64,000 nt of DNA. Source: DASQUK01 sp963717085. GTDB lineage: Bacteria > Actinomycetota > Acidimicrobiia > Acidimicrobiales > VFJN01. Below, piece after piece: positions 27,766-36,885 of this stretch. The first letter of the stretch is position 1; each line of letters opens with the position of its first letter. The translations under genes and the position numbers were made by a program. The notes below the pieces were generated by a model that did no database searches, was not told where the DNA came from, and saw nothing but the letters and a program-made list of their open reading frames with translations. Where the stretch lies: assembly GCA_963717085.1 (NCBI GenBank), contig CAVQVM010000011.1, positions 248,001 through 312,000 of the forward strand, written 5' to 3'.

Positions 27766-28080
27766 ATGTCATCGACCCCAGAGCCCGAGCACCTCAACAA
27801 TCCCCATCACCGTCAAACGCTCCTCCAGGTCTTCCAGCATCCGGTGAGCCACAACATCGAGTGGCACGCCATGCTGTCGCTGCTCGAAGCCGTCGGATCG
27901 GTCGAACTCCGCCATGACGGCGAGTACGCGGCTCACGTCGGTGCCGAGACCGCGTTCCTCGGCCGCCCGAAGGACAAGGACATCGACGTCGAGCAAGTCC
28001 TCGCCGTCCGCCGCCTGCTGACCGCCGCTGGATATGGTCCCGTCGTTGAGGCCCTGAAGGCCAAAGGCACGGAGGTCTGA
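27766..28080 (+). CDS. Small conserved-looking hypothetical protein
   Basis: A 104-residue protein with a good ribosome site (CGGAG) before ATG 27766. The core HNIEWHAMLSLLEAVGSVELRHDGEY followed by KDIDVEQVLAVRRLLTAAGY looks like a compact α/β domain. I recall similar small actinobacterial proteins but no assigned function. Single gene; the hairpin at 28192-28218 follows. Confidence 0.7.
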   Translation: MSSTPEPEHLNNPHHRQTLLQVFQHPVSHNIEWHAMLSLLEAVGSVELRHDGEYAAHVGAETAFLGRPKDKDIDVEQVLAVRRLLTAAGYGPVVEALKAKGTEV

Positions 28081-28191
28081 CGACGGCGGGCGACGTTGCG
28101 CTCGGTGCGCGGGCACCGGTAGCGCACCCGATCGTGTGGCTGCGTGCATCCGGCTGACGCCCCGGGACGCGGCCCCGGCTTCAGAACGGCA

Positions 28192-28218
28192 AAAGCCCAG
28201 GTCAGTGACCTGGGCTTT
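28192..28218. terminator. Bidirectional intrinsic terminator between the small gene and tRNA
   Basis: A perfect 13-bp stem, AAAGCCCAGGTCA / TGACCTGGGCTTT with a single-base loop centre, with A-rich and T-rich flanks in either direction. It fits termination of the tRNA transcript (minus strand) and of the upstream plus-strand gene. Confidence 0.8.
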
Positions 28219-28229
28219 CACGCTGCTCT

Positions 28230-28306
<77 letters not shown>

Positions 28307-28383
28307 TCGTTGGGGAGACAACACCTTATCGGTCACCCTCCGACCCGCCAACCCTGCGTCGGCCGGGGCCGACCCCGGCCGCC

Positions 28384-31371
28384 CTACGCGGGGGAGGTCT
28401 CGGGCTCCGTTGTCGACGTGGTCGTGGTCGTCGAGTCGCCGCCGCCCTCGTCGCCGGTCAGCAGCTCGTTCGCCTGGGCGACAAGGTCGCGGGCCTGATT
28501 CAGGCGCTGCTGGAACGTGGCGAGGTCGCCGTCGGCCAGCGCCGCATCGGCCTGGTCGAAGAGCCGGTCCGCTTGGGCGAGCAACCTCGCAGCCTCTTCG
28601 GCCGTTGTGCCCCCCTGCTCGGGCGGCGGCTCGGCCTCGGGGGGCGGCTGCTCGCCCTCCGTGCTGGGGCGTTCCTGCGTCGCCACGCGTTCGCCGAACA
28701 GCCCCACCAAGGCCTCCTGCAGCGTGTCCTCGATGACCACCGTGTCGCCGAAGTTGACGATGACCTTCTCGAGCTGCGGTAGCTGACGGGTCTCGTCCTG
28801 GGGAACGACATAGAACGGCTGCACGTAGAGCAAGGCGTTGTCCACCGGGACAAGCAGGAGGTTGCCGTAAAGCACCTCCGACCCCCGTTGTCCTAGCTCG
28901 GTCTCGTCCCGGGCGACATTTTCGTCGGCCCTGATCGCCGCCGCCGCCAGCCCGGGACCGTCCGGCAGGTCGCTCGATGGCAACTCGTAGGTAACCAGCT
29001 CGCCGTAGTGGCCGGGATCCATGCGCGCCGCCATGAACGCCGTCAGGAGCTGACTTCGGTCGTCCTCGCTGAAGGGCACGAACGGGCGCATCAGCACCAT
29101 CTCCGCCGCGTCCGACACGTCCCCCGACGCGTTCGGCAGCTGGAGCAGCTGGTAGTAGGGCGCGATGCGGGGCGCCTGGGCACCGGTGACCTGCCCCTGC
29201 TCGTTGGTGACCTGCGTGGAGGGGTCGGCGCCGGCAGTCCCCGGATCCCGGGCGACCCGCCAGGCGTCGTTCTGGTTGAAGAAATCGTCGGGATCGTCCA
29301 GGTGGTAGCGGCCATAGGCCGACGTCTGGATGCGGAAGAGGTCCTCTGGGTAACGCAGGTGGGCCTGCAGCTCCTCCGGGATGTCGTCGTCGCTGAACAG
29401 GTCGGGGAAGGCGTCCCGATAGGCGTCGATGATCGGATCGTCAGGATCCATCACGTAGAACGTGACCGTGCCGTCGTAGGCGTCGACCGTGGCCTTGACC
29501 GAGTTGCGCACGTAGTTGAACCGGTGGTTCAGCCCGCTCGACGAGGACACCTGGTCGGTGTCGGCCATCTGCCCGTACGGGTAGCGGGATGTCGTCGTGA
29601 ACAGATCGACAACCCACTGGACCCGTCCGCCGACCAGCACCGGATAGGGGTCGTTGTCGGCCTCGAGGAACGGCGCCAGCTTGGTCACGCGGTCGATCAC
29701 GTCCCGCACATAGACGACGCGGGACTCGTCGGTCATGAAGTCGGAGATCAGCGGGTTGAGGTCGCCGAAGCGCAGCGCGAACGCCGCCCGTCGCACCAAC
29801 GAGTTGGCCGGGACGCCGTCGTCCCCCGTGTAGGTCGCCGTTTGCGTCTCGCCATCCTCGTCCTGGAAGTCGATCTCGTCGCGGTTGGTGTTGACGACGA
29901 TGTAGCCGTCGAGGTCCTCGCCGAAGTAGATCCCGGTCCCGGGAGCCTTGATCTCCAGGCCCTCGGCCTGGCTGGTCTGGGGGATCTCTCCCAGCACGAA
30001 CTCGGGCTCGTTGCCCTCGGCCGCGTTGGACGGTGCCATCACGACGCCGTACCCGTGCGTGTATGCGAGGTGCGCCGCCTCCCACGAATCGCCGGGAACA
30101 CCGTCGGGGTTGATCGTCCGGACGCCCACGTTCACCTGCGTGGGCTCGCCGTCGATCGTGTAGCGGTCAACGTCGACGTCGTTGATGTTGTAGAAGTTGC
30201 GGATCCGCTGCAGCTGCTCGAACGTCTGGCCCGAGAGGCGGGCGGCCGGATCCCACAACCGGATGTTGCGGACGGTGGGTTCGGCACCCGCCAGCGCCAC
30301 CTCGTCGGCGTTGGTCTTGCGATCGAACCGCTCGGTCGTGACCTTGTCGAGGCCCAGCGCGGCCCTGGTCGCCTCGATGTTGCGCTCGATGTACGGGCGT
30401 TCCCGGGCCGACTCGTTGGGCTGGACCTGGAATCGCTGGACGTACTGGGGGTAGATCCCCCCGGCCACCACCGCTACGAACATCCACAGCCCCACGGCGA
30501 CAGCAGGGAGCGTCCAGCCGCGGCGGAAGATGTTGACGACGAACAGCGCCGCCGCGCACAGGGAGATGAGCACCAGCAGGTTGAGTGCGGGCAGCTGCGC
30601 CTTGACATCGGTGTAGCTGGCGCCGTCGACGATGCCCCGGGTGGAGGCCGTGAGCTCGAAGCGCTGCAGCCAGTAGTCGGTCGTCTTGACCAGCGCCAGC
30701 ACCGCGAGGAGCACCGACAGGTGCGCCTTCACCTGCGGCGTCACCCGCGGCGACGGTGGCTGTACGCGGATGCCGCCGTTGAGGTAGTGCGCCACCGCCG
30801 TGACGATGATGACGATCAGCAGCGACGCGAACAGCCAGTCGACCACGAACGACAGGAAGGGCAGCCGGAAGACGTAGAAGCCGATGTCGTTGTGGAACTG
30901 CGGATCCTCGATGCCGAAGTCGCCGCCGTTGGTGAACAGCACCCAGGAGTTCCACTCCGACGACACCCCTGACCCGGCGATGATCGCCAGCAGCACGCAG
31001 ATGATGATCCGCAGCCAGCCCATGCGGTCGTCGACGATGTCGTGGTACCGCTCGAGCAGCTCGTCCTCCGGGCCAGCCATCCGGTACGGCGGCGCGATGC
31101 GGTCTGCGATCAGCAGGTTGGACCAGGCCAGCAGGAAGAAGCCGACCATGAAGATGAGCGCCAGGCTCAGCTTGGCCCCGAGGATCCCCCGCCACACGCC
31201 GGTCTGGTTCAGCGAGTCGAACCACAGGTAGTCGGTGTAGAAGCCGGCGATGCCTCGGAGCGACGTGAGCAGGATGAATGCCGCGATGACGCCGACGATG
31301 AGGAGTGTGCGCCCGCGCCTGCCGTTCTTGCGCCGGGGCGCTCGGCGCGGCAGGTCGTCGGGGGCTCGCAT
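28384..31371 (-). CDS. UPF0182 family large membrane protein
   Basis: A 995-residue protein. The N-terminal third carries about seven transmembrane helices (for example TLLIVGVIAAFILLTSLRG and LALIFMVGFFLLAWSNLLI), then a long extracytoplasmic domain with conserved YTHGYGVV and FNYVRNSVKATVDAYDG segments, and a Thr/Pro/Glu-rich tail ending TTTTTSTTEPETSPA. This is the actinobacterial UPF0182 pattern (Pfam UPF0182), whose biochemical role is not established. Start ATG 31371 (MRAPDD); the upstream extension is not credible. It lies directly downstream of the tRNA terminator region and is convergent with nothing. Confidence 0.9.
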   Translation of the reverse strand: MRAPDDLPRRAPRRKNGRRGRTLLIVGVIAAFILLTSLRGIAGFYTDYLWFDSLNQTGVWRGILGAKLSLALIFMVGFFLLAWSNLLIADRIAPPYRMAGPEDELLERYHDIVDDRMGWLRIIICVLLAIIAGSGVSSEWNSWVLFTNGGDFGIEDPQFHNDIGFYVFRLPFLSFVVDWLFASLLIVIIVTAVAHYLNGGIRVQPPSPRVTPQVKAHLSVLLAVLALVKTTDYWLQRFELTASTRGIVDGASYTDVKAQLPALNLLVLISLCAAALFVVNIFRRGWTLPAVAVGLWMFVAVVAGGIYPQYVQRFQVQPNESARERPYIERNIEATRAALGLDKVTTERFDRKTNADEVALAGAEPTVRNIRLWDPAARLSGQTFEQLQRIRNFYNINDVDVDRYTIDGEPTQVNVGVRTINPDGVPGDSWEAAHLAYTHGYGVVMAPSNAAEGNEPEFVLGEIPQTSQAEGLEIKAPGTGIYFGEDLDGYIVVNTNRDEIDFQDEDGETQTATYTGDDGVPANSLVRRAAFALRFGDLNPLISDFMTDESRVVYVRDVIDRVTKLAPFLEADNDPYPVLVGGRVQWVVDLFTTTSRYPYGQMADTDQVSSSSGLNHRFNYVRNSVKATVDAYDGTVTFYVMDPDDPIIDAYRDAFPDLFSDDDIPEELQAHLRYPEDLFRIQTSAYGRYHLDDPDDFFNQNDAWRVARDPGTAGADPSTQVTNEQGQVTGAQAPRIAPYYQLLQLPNASGDVSDAAEMVLMRPFVPFSEDDRSQLLTAFMAARMDPGHYGELVTYELPSSDLPDGPGLAAAAIRADENVARDETELGQRGSEVLYGNLLLVPVDNALLYVQPFYVVPQDETRQLPQLEKVIVNFGDTVVIEDTLQEALVGLFGERVATQERPSTEGEQPPPEAEPPPEQGGTTAEEAARLLAQADRLFDQADAALADGDLATFQQRLNQARDLVAQANELLTGDEGGGDSTTTTTSTTEPETSPA

Positions 31372-31417
31372 GAGGGCCGAGCCTACAGACAGCTGTTCGA
31401 ACGGATGGAGCGGGGGC

Positions 31418-32161
31418 TTATCGCCGCTCGCCGGATTCGGCCGGGGCGCGCTCGACGCCGACGTCCACGGGCACGACCAGGCAACGGCAATCCGGATGTG
31501 CCGGAGAGCACAGGACCCCGGTGGGGAACGCCTCGCCCTTGCGGACGCCGCTCGCCAGGGCGTTGTCGTCGGCATCGGGGCAGGCCTCACCGCTCCGGTC
31601 GACGAGCCATCGGAGCTCGGTGTCGGACGGCGTGGCCTCGTAGACGCCCCACGCGTAGGCCGCGGCGGCGTAGTGCCGCACGGCGGCACCGATCCGCTGG
31701 CCCTTCCACTCCCGGTAGACGGACCGGAGCCGCTCGGTCACCTCCTCGACGTCGCCCTCGCACTCGTCGAACGAGCGGGCGATCCGCTCCCGCATGGGCT
31801 CGACCAGGGACAGGCCCAGCTCGGAGGCGAGCGCCGAGCACGACCCGGTGACCTCGCGATCGACGCTGGCGGCGCCCGAGAGGGCGGCGACGTCGAGGTC
31901 GGGCAGGGCGGCGGCGGCGTAGCGCTGGACGTGCTCCTGGGCGGCGGGAACGACGTCGTCGAGGCCGGTGGGTTGGTCCCGGCGCAGTAGGTCGAACACC
32001 TCGTTCTGCTCGTCGGCCAGAACCCGCTTGAGCCGGCGGCCGAGGTCGCGCTCGACCGGGCCCAGGTGGGTGTCACGGTCGTGCAGCACAGCCGCATCGG
32101 GATCGAGCTCCTCGGCGTCTTCTCCCTCGGCTTCTCCCTCGGTTCTCCCTCGACTCGACAT
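31418..32161 (-). CDS. C-terminal part of the DivIVA-like protein, with MuF-like cysteine/histidine end (probable frameshift)
   Basis: About 247 residues from ATG 32161. The sequence RDLGRRLKRVLADEQNEVFDLLRR continues the coiled-coil theme of the upstream gene, and the end (CPDADDNALASGVRKGEAFPTG then SPAHPDCRCLVVPV) resembles the C-terminal zinc-like motif of phage Mu F-type head-morphogenesis proteins. The two frames switch inside a GA-rich 12-bp repeat (CCGAGGGAGAAG) near 32125-32155, suggesting one gene broken by a one-base slip, or a sequencing error. Read alone it has no convincing ribosome site. Confidence 0.65.
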   Translation of the reverse strand: MSSRGRTEGEAEGEDAEELDPDAAVLHDRDTHLGPVERDLGRRLKRVLADEQNEVFDLLRRDQPTGLDDVVPAAQEHVQRYAAAALPDLDVAALSGAASVDREVTGSCSALASELGLSLVEPMRERIARSFDECEGDVEEVTERLRSVYREWKGQRIGAAVRHYAAAAYAWGVYEATPSDTELRWLVDRSGEACPDADDNALASGVRKGEAFPTGVLCSPAHPDCRCLVVPVDVGVERAPAESGERR

Positions 32162-33656
32162 GGGCTTCGCCGTCGGTCGCCGGCCGGGCCTCGGACCCCA
32201 GCGGATCGTCCATGACGGCAACCGCCGTGGCCCCGACCCCTAGCGCCTCGCCTCCGCCGGCCGTGCCCGGTGCGGGACCGCCGCGGTCGGCCTTGAGCCG
32301 CGCGAAGAGCTCCTCCACGTGATCCTGCTCGCCACCCTCGGCCTCCTCGCCCCCGCCGTCCCCGTACTCCGCGTCGTCGGCCGCCGCACCGGCGGTGTGG
32401 ACCTCGTCCGCGTGCTCGTCGTCGGCGCGGGCCTCGTCGGCTGTGACCTCGACCTCCGTGGCGCCGTCAGCCTCATCCACCTCCGCGACCACGTCGTCGG
32501 TGGCGCCCGCCCGCTCGACGGGCGGCCCCGCCATCCGGACCGGCTCGGCGGCCATCGCCTCCGGCGCCGGCGCGCTCGGCTGCTCCTCCGCCGGGCGGCG
32601 GCGGAACGGCCAGATGCTCTTCCGCTCGCCGGCCTCGCCGATGACGGTCCGGCGCGGTAAGCCGGCCTCCTCGTCGGCGAGATGGCGGTCGGCCGCCTCC
32701 AGGCCACCGTCGATCAGCGCGTCGATCTGGTGGACATCCACCTCGTCCAAGCCGTCGATGTCCTCGACCAGCCCCGCCATGCGGGCCACCGTGAGCTCGG
32801 CCTCCAGCTCCTCGACCGATGGCTCCGGCTCCTCGCTCACCCGCCGTGCCGCCGACTCGCTGGCCAGCTTGGCCTGCGGCAGGGCCACGGTCAGCTCGCC
32901 CGTCGCCTCGTCAACGGTCCGGCGCACGACCTCGTAGGCCGCCAGCAGCCGCTCGCGGCCACCGTTCAGGCGCTCAAGCTGCTCACGGGCCGTCCGGCGG
33001 CGATGGGCCAGGTCGCCGAGCATCCGTTCCCGGACCACCTGGGCCTCGACCACGAGCTGCCGTCCCTGCTCACGGGCCGTGTCACGCAGCCGTTTGGCGT
33101 CGGACTCGGCCGCGGCCCGGGCCTGCTCGCCCTCCGCCAGCATCCGTTCCCGCTCGGCCTCCGCCGCGCGCCGCATCTCGTCGGCCAGCTCCTGGCCCTC
33201 GGCCCGCCGCCGCTCGAGGATCGCCTCGGCGTCATGGCGCAGCTGCTCGGCCTCGGAGATGATCTCGCGCCTGCGGTCGGCGCCATCGCGCTCGGCCTGC
33301 TCGACGAGCGTGTGCGCCTCGCCCTGCGCGTCCCGGACCATCCGGGCCGCCGCCTCCTCGGCCTTGGCCCGGATGTCGCCGGCGGCCTCCCGGGCGGCCT
33401 CGAGGACCCGGGCCGTCTCGACGCCGAGCAACTCCACCAACCGGTGCTCGTCCAGCTGCTCGGCGAGCTGGGCACGAGCCTCGGCGCGCTCCGCCCGGTC
33501 CAGCTGGTGCGACTCGCCCCGTTGGAGCCGCCCGACGATCTCCGACAGTTCGTGGAGGAAGGCACGCACCTCGGTGGGGTCGTAGCCCTTCCGAGCGGTG
33601 GAAAAATGTCGGCGGGCGATGCCCGTCGCATCGAGGGGAGAAGGCTCGGGCGGCAT
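32073..33656 (-). CDS. DivIVA-domain coiled-coil protein (probably continues into 31418-32161)
   Basis: A 527-residue frame. Residues 1-60 (RRHFSTARKGYDPTEVRAFLHELSEIVGRL) match the DivIVA/Wag31 membrane-curvature domain; residues 60-260 form a long Ala/Glu/Arg coiled coil; the rest is acidic and disordered. It is expected at cell poles or septa, organising growth. The last about 30 residues (RGRSRGRRRRGARSRCG) look out of frame, and the sensible continuation lies in the adjacent frame (see next gene). Start ATG 33656. Confidence 0.8.
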   Translation of the reverse strand: MPPEPSPLDATGIARRHFSTARKGYDPTEVRAFLHELSEIVGRLQRGESHQLDRAERAEARAQLAEQLDEHRLVELLGVETARVLEAAREAAGDIRAKAEEAAARMVRDAQGEAHTLVEQAERDGADRRREIISEAEQLRHDAEAILERRRAEGQELADEMRRAAEAERERMLAEGEQARAAAESDAKRLRDTAREQGRQLVVEAQVVRERMLGDLAHRRRTAREQLERLNGGRERLLAAYEVVRRTVDEATGELTVALPQAKLASESAARRVSEEPEPSVEELEAELTVARMAGLVEDIDGLDEVDVHQIDALIDGGLEAADRHLADEEAGLPRRTVIGEAGERKSIWPFRRRPAEEQPSAPAPEAMAAEPVRMAGPPVERAGATDDVVAEVDEADGATEVEVTADEARADDEHADEVHTAGAAADDAEYGDGGGEEAEGGEQDHVEELFARLKADRGGPAPGTAGGGEALGVGATAVAVMDDPLGSEARPATDGEAHVESRENRGRSRGRRRRGARSRCGCAARP

Positions 33657-33745
33657 GACCCCCGATGGTATGACTCGCGCCGGCCACGCGCCGAGGGTCG
33701 ATTTTCCCGCCGCTCTGGGTGGTGGCCCGCCCGTTGGGGGCGGTC

Positions 33746-34954
33746 TCAGCCTTGCGAAGCGGCCGGTTGGGGCAGGTCATCGACGTTCCCGCCCAGGTCG
33801 GCGAGGGCGACGAGTGCCTCGTCGAGCGTGTCTACGGCGATGACGTCGACGTCACCGGCGTGCTGCCGGGCCGCCTCGTAGTCGGCGCTCGGGACGAGGA
33901 AAACGTCGTAGCCCCGCGCCCGCACCGCCGCGGCCTTCTGTCCGGTCCCGCCCACGGGCCCCACCGTGCCGTCGCTGTTGATCGTGCCCGTGACCGCCAC
34001 GTCCTCCCCACCGGTCAGGTCGCCGGGGGTCAGGTCGTCGATGATCGCCAGCGTGAACGCCAGTCCCGCCGACGGCCCGCCGACGTCGCCGGTGTCGATG
34101 GTGACGTCCACGGGAAAGTCGAAGTCGATGCCCCTGCCCGTGACCTCGATGCCGATGATGGCCCGGGCGGGATCGTCGGGATCGGCGCCCAGGGCGAGCT
34201 CGACATCTCGCGGCTGCGACCTGGTGGGCGGCTCGACCGTGATCGTGACCTCGTCGCCAGGGCTGTCGTCGGCGAGCAGTCGCGTGAGGTCGTCGGGCTC
34301 GTCGAGCTGCTCACCGTTCACCGCGGTGATGGTGTCCCCCGGCTCGAGCACCCCATCGGCGGGCAGGTCGGGCAGCACGTTGACCACGGTCTCCCCGGTG
34401 ATGCTCACGTCGACGGGGTGCCCCAGGCGTTCGAGCGCCACCTGGGTGGCCACCTGCTTGGACGTGTCCATCATCTGCAGGTTGAGCGTGCGATTCTCCT
34501 CGGCGTTGCGGTCGCCGAGCACCTTCTCGCGGGGAAACACGTCGACGTCGTCGTCGAGCCAGCCGGCGAGCATGCCGAAGAGCGTCGCCTGGCGCAGCGA
34601 CACCGTCGTGTAGCTGATCGAGCCGTTTGACGGGAAGGTCTGCTCGTCGGCGACCGTGATCAGCGGCTCGGTGTCGCGCACGCTGCCGGGTCGGTACGCG
34701 TAGTACGGCAGCGGAACCGTGGCCGCGCCGACGACGAACGCCAGGACCAGGACGGTGAGCGCGATCGGCCAGATGCGCCGGCGCCGACGGCGGCGCGCCG
34801 GCCGCGCCCCGTCCCCGGAGGGCCCGTCGGGCGACGATTCCGGGAATTGCCGGGTGGCGCCGGCATCGGCGGTGGGCCGTTCGGTGCTCGGATCACGAAC
34901 CGGGTCGGAGATCTCGTCAGGGGGGTGAGAAGAGGGTTCAGGCGGCATTAGCAT
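33746..34954 (-). CDS. PDZ-containing Lon-like serine protease (S16, YlbL type)
   Basis: About 402 residues: basic N terminus, one transmembrane helix (IWPIALTVLVLAFVVGAATV), a PDZ segment (DLPADGVLEPGDTITAVNGEQL) and a C-terminal Lon proteolytic domain with the catalytic Ser in GGPSAGLAFTLAI and the Lys in GTGQKAAAVRARG. It is a membrane-anchored extracytoplasmic protease. The start is ATG 34954 or 34948. It diverges from the Ala-rich membrane protein with only about 9 bp between starts, so both mRNAs are probably leaderless or start inside each other. Confidence 0.88.
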   Translation of the reverse strand: MLMPPEPSSHPPDEISDPVRDPSTERPTADAGATRQFPESSPDGPSGDGARPARRRRRRRIWPIALTVLVLAFVVGAATVPLPYYAYRPGSVRDTEPLITVADEQTFPSNGSISYTTVSLRQATLFGMLAGWLDDDVDVFPREKVLGDRNAEENRTLNLQMMDTSKQVATQVALERLGHPVDVSITGETVVNVLPDLPADGVLEPGDTITAVNGEQLDEPDDLTRLLADDSPGDEVTITVEPPTRSQPRDVELALGADPDDPARAIIGIEVTGRGIDFDFPVDVTIDTGDVGGPSAGLAFTLAIIDDLTPGDLTGGEDVAVTGTINSDGTVGPVGGTGQKAAAVRARGYDVFLVPSADYEAARQHAGDVDVIAVDTLDEALVALADLGGNVDDLPQPAASQG

Positions 34955-34963
34955 CGGGCTCGC

Positions 34964-36235
34964 GTGGCCCTGGTAATACTCTGCGTGGTGATCGTCGGCG
35001 GGGGTGTCTTGGCCGTTGCGGTCGAGATGCTGGCGGCCAGTACGGACCAGCCTGCCACGGAAAGCGCCGATCTCCCCAGCGCCCGGAGGCGCTGGGGCGA
35101 CACTGCGCTCGTCACCCGGCGCCGGGCCGAGACCGTCGTGCGGGCCACATGCCGAGGTGCCGTCCGGTGCACCGACCGCTCCGGGCTGGCGCTCGGCTTC
35201 GCCACGGGTGCGATGGCGCGTACTAGTGTCCGGGCGGCCCATTCCTGCCGGCACGCCGCCGCGGCGACCGGACGGGCAGCGGGTCAGGCTGGAGCTCAGA
35301 CTGGGCGGACGGTCCTGAGCGTCAGCATGCGAGCCGGTCAAGCGACAGGAAGAGCGAGCATGCAGGCCGGGGAAGCGACGGGACGAGCGAGCATGCAGGC
35401 CGGTCGAGCCACCGGGCACGCCGGCACTCGCGCCGGCCGCCGGGCGGTCGCCGTCGCCCGCGGAGGCGGTGCCGCCCTGGTCGCCGCCGCCGCGACGGTC
35501 GGGGCATCCACCGTGGCGGTGATCGGCGCCGGCAAGGCCCGGACGGCCGCGTTCGTCCGTCGGGCGGCGGCGGGCACACGCCGGACCGGAGCCCGGACCG
35601 CGGCAGGGACGGCGGAGGCCGTCCGGCGAGGCGGCGGGCGGGCGACCGTCGCCACGAGGCGGGGGACCCGACGAGCCGCGCATGCGACCAGGCGTGCCGC
35701 CACCCGCTTGGTGCCCGAGCCGGTAGCCATGCCCGACGAAGCGGACGATCGTGGCGCCCGATTCGCACGGGAGCCGGCCGCCGTCGCCGCCACTCCCGCA
35801 GCAGGGACGGCGAAGCCGGCGGCCTTCGGGCCCGAGCCGGCGACCATCGAACCCGAACCGGTGGCCGTAGCGGCCAACCCCGCAGCCTTCGAGCCCGAGC
35901 CGGCCCCCTCCACGGCCATCCCCCCGATCTTCGAGGCCGAGCCCGCAGCCTTCGAGCCCGAGCCGGCCCCCTCCACGGCCATCCCCGCGACCACCGATGC
36001 GGTGGACGCGGCCGCCGCTGGTCCCGTCGGCGTCGTCTCGACCGGCGACGGGCGAGGTCCGCCGCCGCAGCGTCGACTCGAGCAGGGCCAGGTGGTACCC
36101 CTGCGGCCCCGCGCGACGACCAGGCTCAGGGCGACGGGCGAGCTGCTGGTGCTGGTCGCCATTCTCGGCCTGGTGGTCTCGGGCATCATCGTTGCCTTGG
36201 CCGTGGCCGGCAACCAGGTGCTGAGCGGGCTCTGA
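34964..36235 (+). CDS. Low-complexity Ala/Arg-rich protein with terminal membrane helices and repeats
   Basis: A 423-residue protein of unknown family. Hydrophobic segments sit at both ends (LVILCVVIVGGGVLAVAVEML and LLVLVAILGLVVSGIIVALA). Between them are repeats of the form ATGRASMQAGEATGRASMQAG and then EPEP-type repeats (AAFEPEPAPSTAIP twice). A hairpin-like protein with a long basic then Pro/Glu-rich loop is plausible. Start GTG 34964; TAATAC at 34972 makes a later leaderless GTG near 34985 possible. The opposite strand is also open, but lacks the terminal helices. Confidence 0.6.
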   Translation: MALVILCVVIVGGGVLAVAVEMLAASTDQPATESADLPSARRRWGDTALVTRRRAETVVRATCRGAVRCTDRSGLALGFATGAMARTSVRAAHSCRHAAAATGRAAGQAGAQTGRTVLSVSMRAGQATGRASMQAGEATGRASMQAGRATGHAGTRAGRRAVAVARGGGAALVAAAATVGASTVAVIGAGKARTAAFVRRAAAGTRRTGARTAAGTAEAVRRGGGRATVATRRGTRRAAHATRRAATRLVPEPVAMPDEADDRGARFAREPAAVAATPAAGTAKPAAFGPEPATIEPEPVAVAANPAAFEPEPAPSTAIPPIFEAEPAAFEPEPAPSTAIPATTDAVDAAAAGPVGVVSTGDGRGPPPQRRLEQGQVVPLRPRATTRLRATGELLVLVAILGLVVSGIIVALAVAGNQVLSGL

Positions 36236-36251
36236 CGCGGCGTACGGGGCC

Positions 36252-36860
36252 ATGGGTCGGCAGATGGCGGACGCCGTGACCCGCCGGCGGGCGGCGGCCG
36301 TGGCCGGGCACCGCGGCGATGCCGCCGCCGCCCGCTCCTTCCTCGCGGATCCGGAGCCGTCGGTGCGCGCCACGGCGCTCGGCGCCCTGGCCCGCGCCCG
36401 GTCGCTGGCGACCGCGGACCTCGTCGCCGCCCTGGCGGACCCGTCCGCCGTCGTGCGGGCTCGGGCGGCGGAGCTGGCGGCAAACCTACCCGGGGACGTC
36501 GATCCCGTCCTGGGCCCGGTCCTCGACGATGCGGATGCCAGCGTCGTGGAGGCCGCGGCCTGGGCGTCGGGTGAGCGGCGACCCCCCGAACCCGGAGTGG
36601 TCGCGGCGCTGGCGACGGTGACGACCGGGCACGACGACCCGATCTGCCGGGAGGCGGCCGTGGCCGCGCTCGGCGCCATCGGCGACCCCACGGGCCTGCC
36701 CGCCGTCCTGGCCGCCACCACCGACCGCCCCGCGGTCCGGCGCCGGGCGGTGCTGGCGTTGGCGCCCTTCGACGGCCCGGAGGTCGAGGCCGCGCTCGAG
36801 CGGGCGCTCACGGATCGCGACTGGCAGGTCCGCCAGGCGGCGGAGGACGTGAGCCGCTAG
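36252..36860 (+). CDS. HEAT-repeat protein
   Basis: A 202-residue solenoid of four to five HEAT units, e.g. DPEPSVRATALGALARARS, DPSAVVRARAAELAANLP, REAAVAALGAIGDPTGLPAV, RPAVRRRAVLALAPFDGPEV and DRDWQVRQAAEDV. Such proteins scaffold protein interactions. It is 16 bp downstream of the Ala-rich membrane gene and probably shares its operon. Start ATG 36252. Confidence 0.8.
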   Translation: MGRQMADAVTRRRAAAVAGHRGDAAAARSFLADPEPSVRATALGALARARSLATADLVAALADPSAVVRARAAELAANLPGDVDPVLGPVLDDADASVVEAAAWASGERRPPEPGVVAALATVTTGHDDPICREAAVAALGAIGDPTGLPAVLAATTDRPAVRRRAVLALAPFDGPEVEAALERALTDRDWQVRQAAEDVSR

Positions 36861-36885
36861 CTGGCCCCGCGGGGCCCGTCTGCGG

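Noticed and set aside
31372..31689. N-terminal extension of the UPF0182 gene
   Set aside because: It overlaps the MuF-like frame and lacks conservation-type features; ATG 31371 begins the recognisable basic-hydrophobic N terminus.
34955..36811. Long minus-strand extension of the Lon-like gene
   Set aside because: The protease begins at 34948/34954; the extension is antisense to the membrane and HEAT genes and lacks domains.
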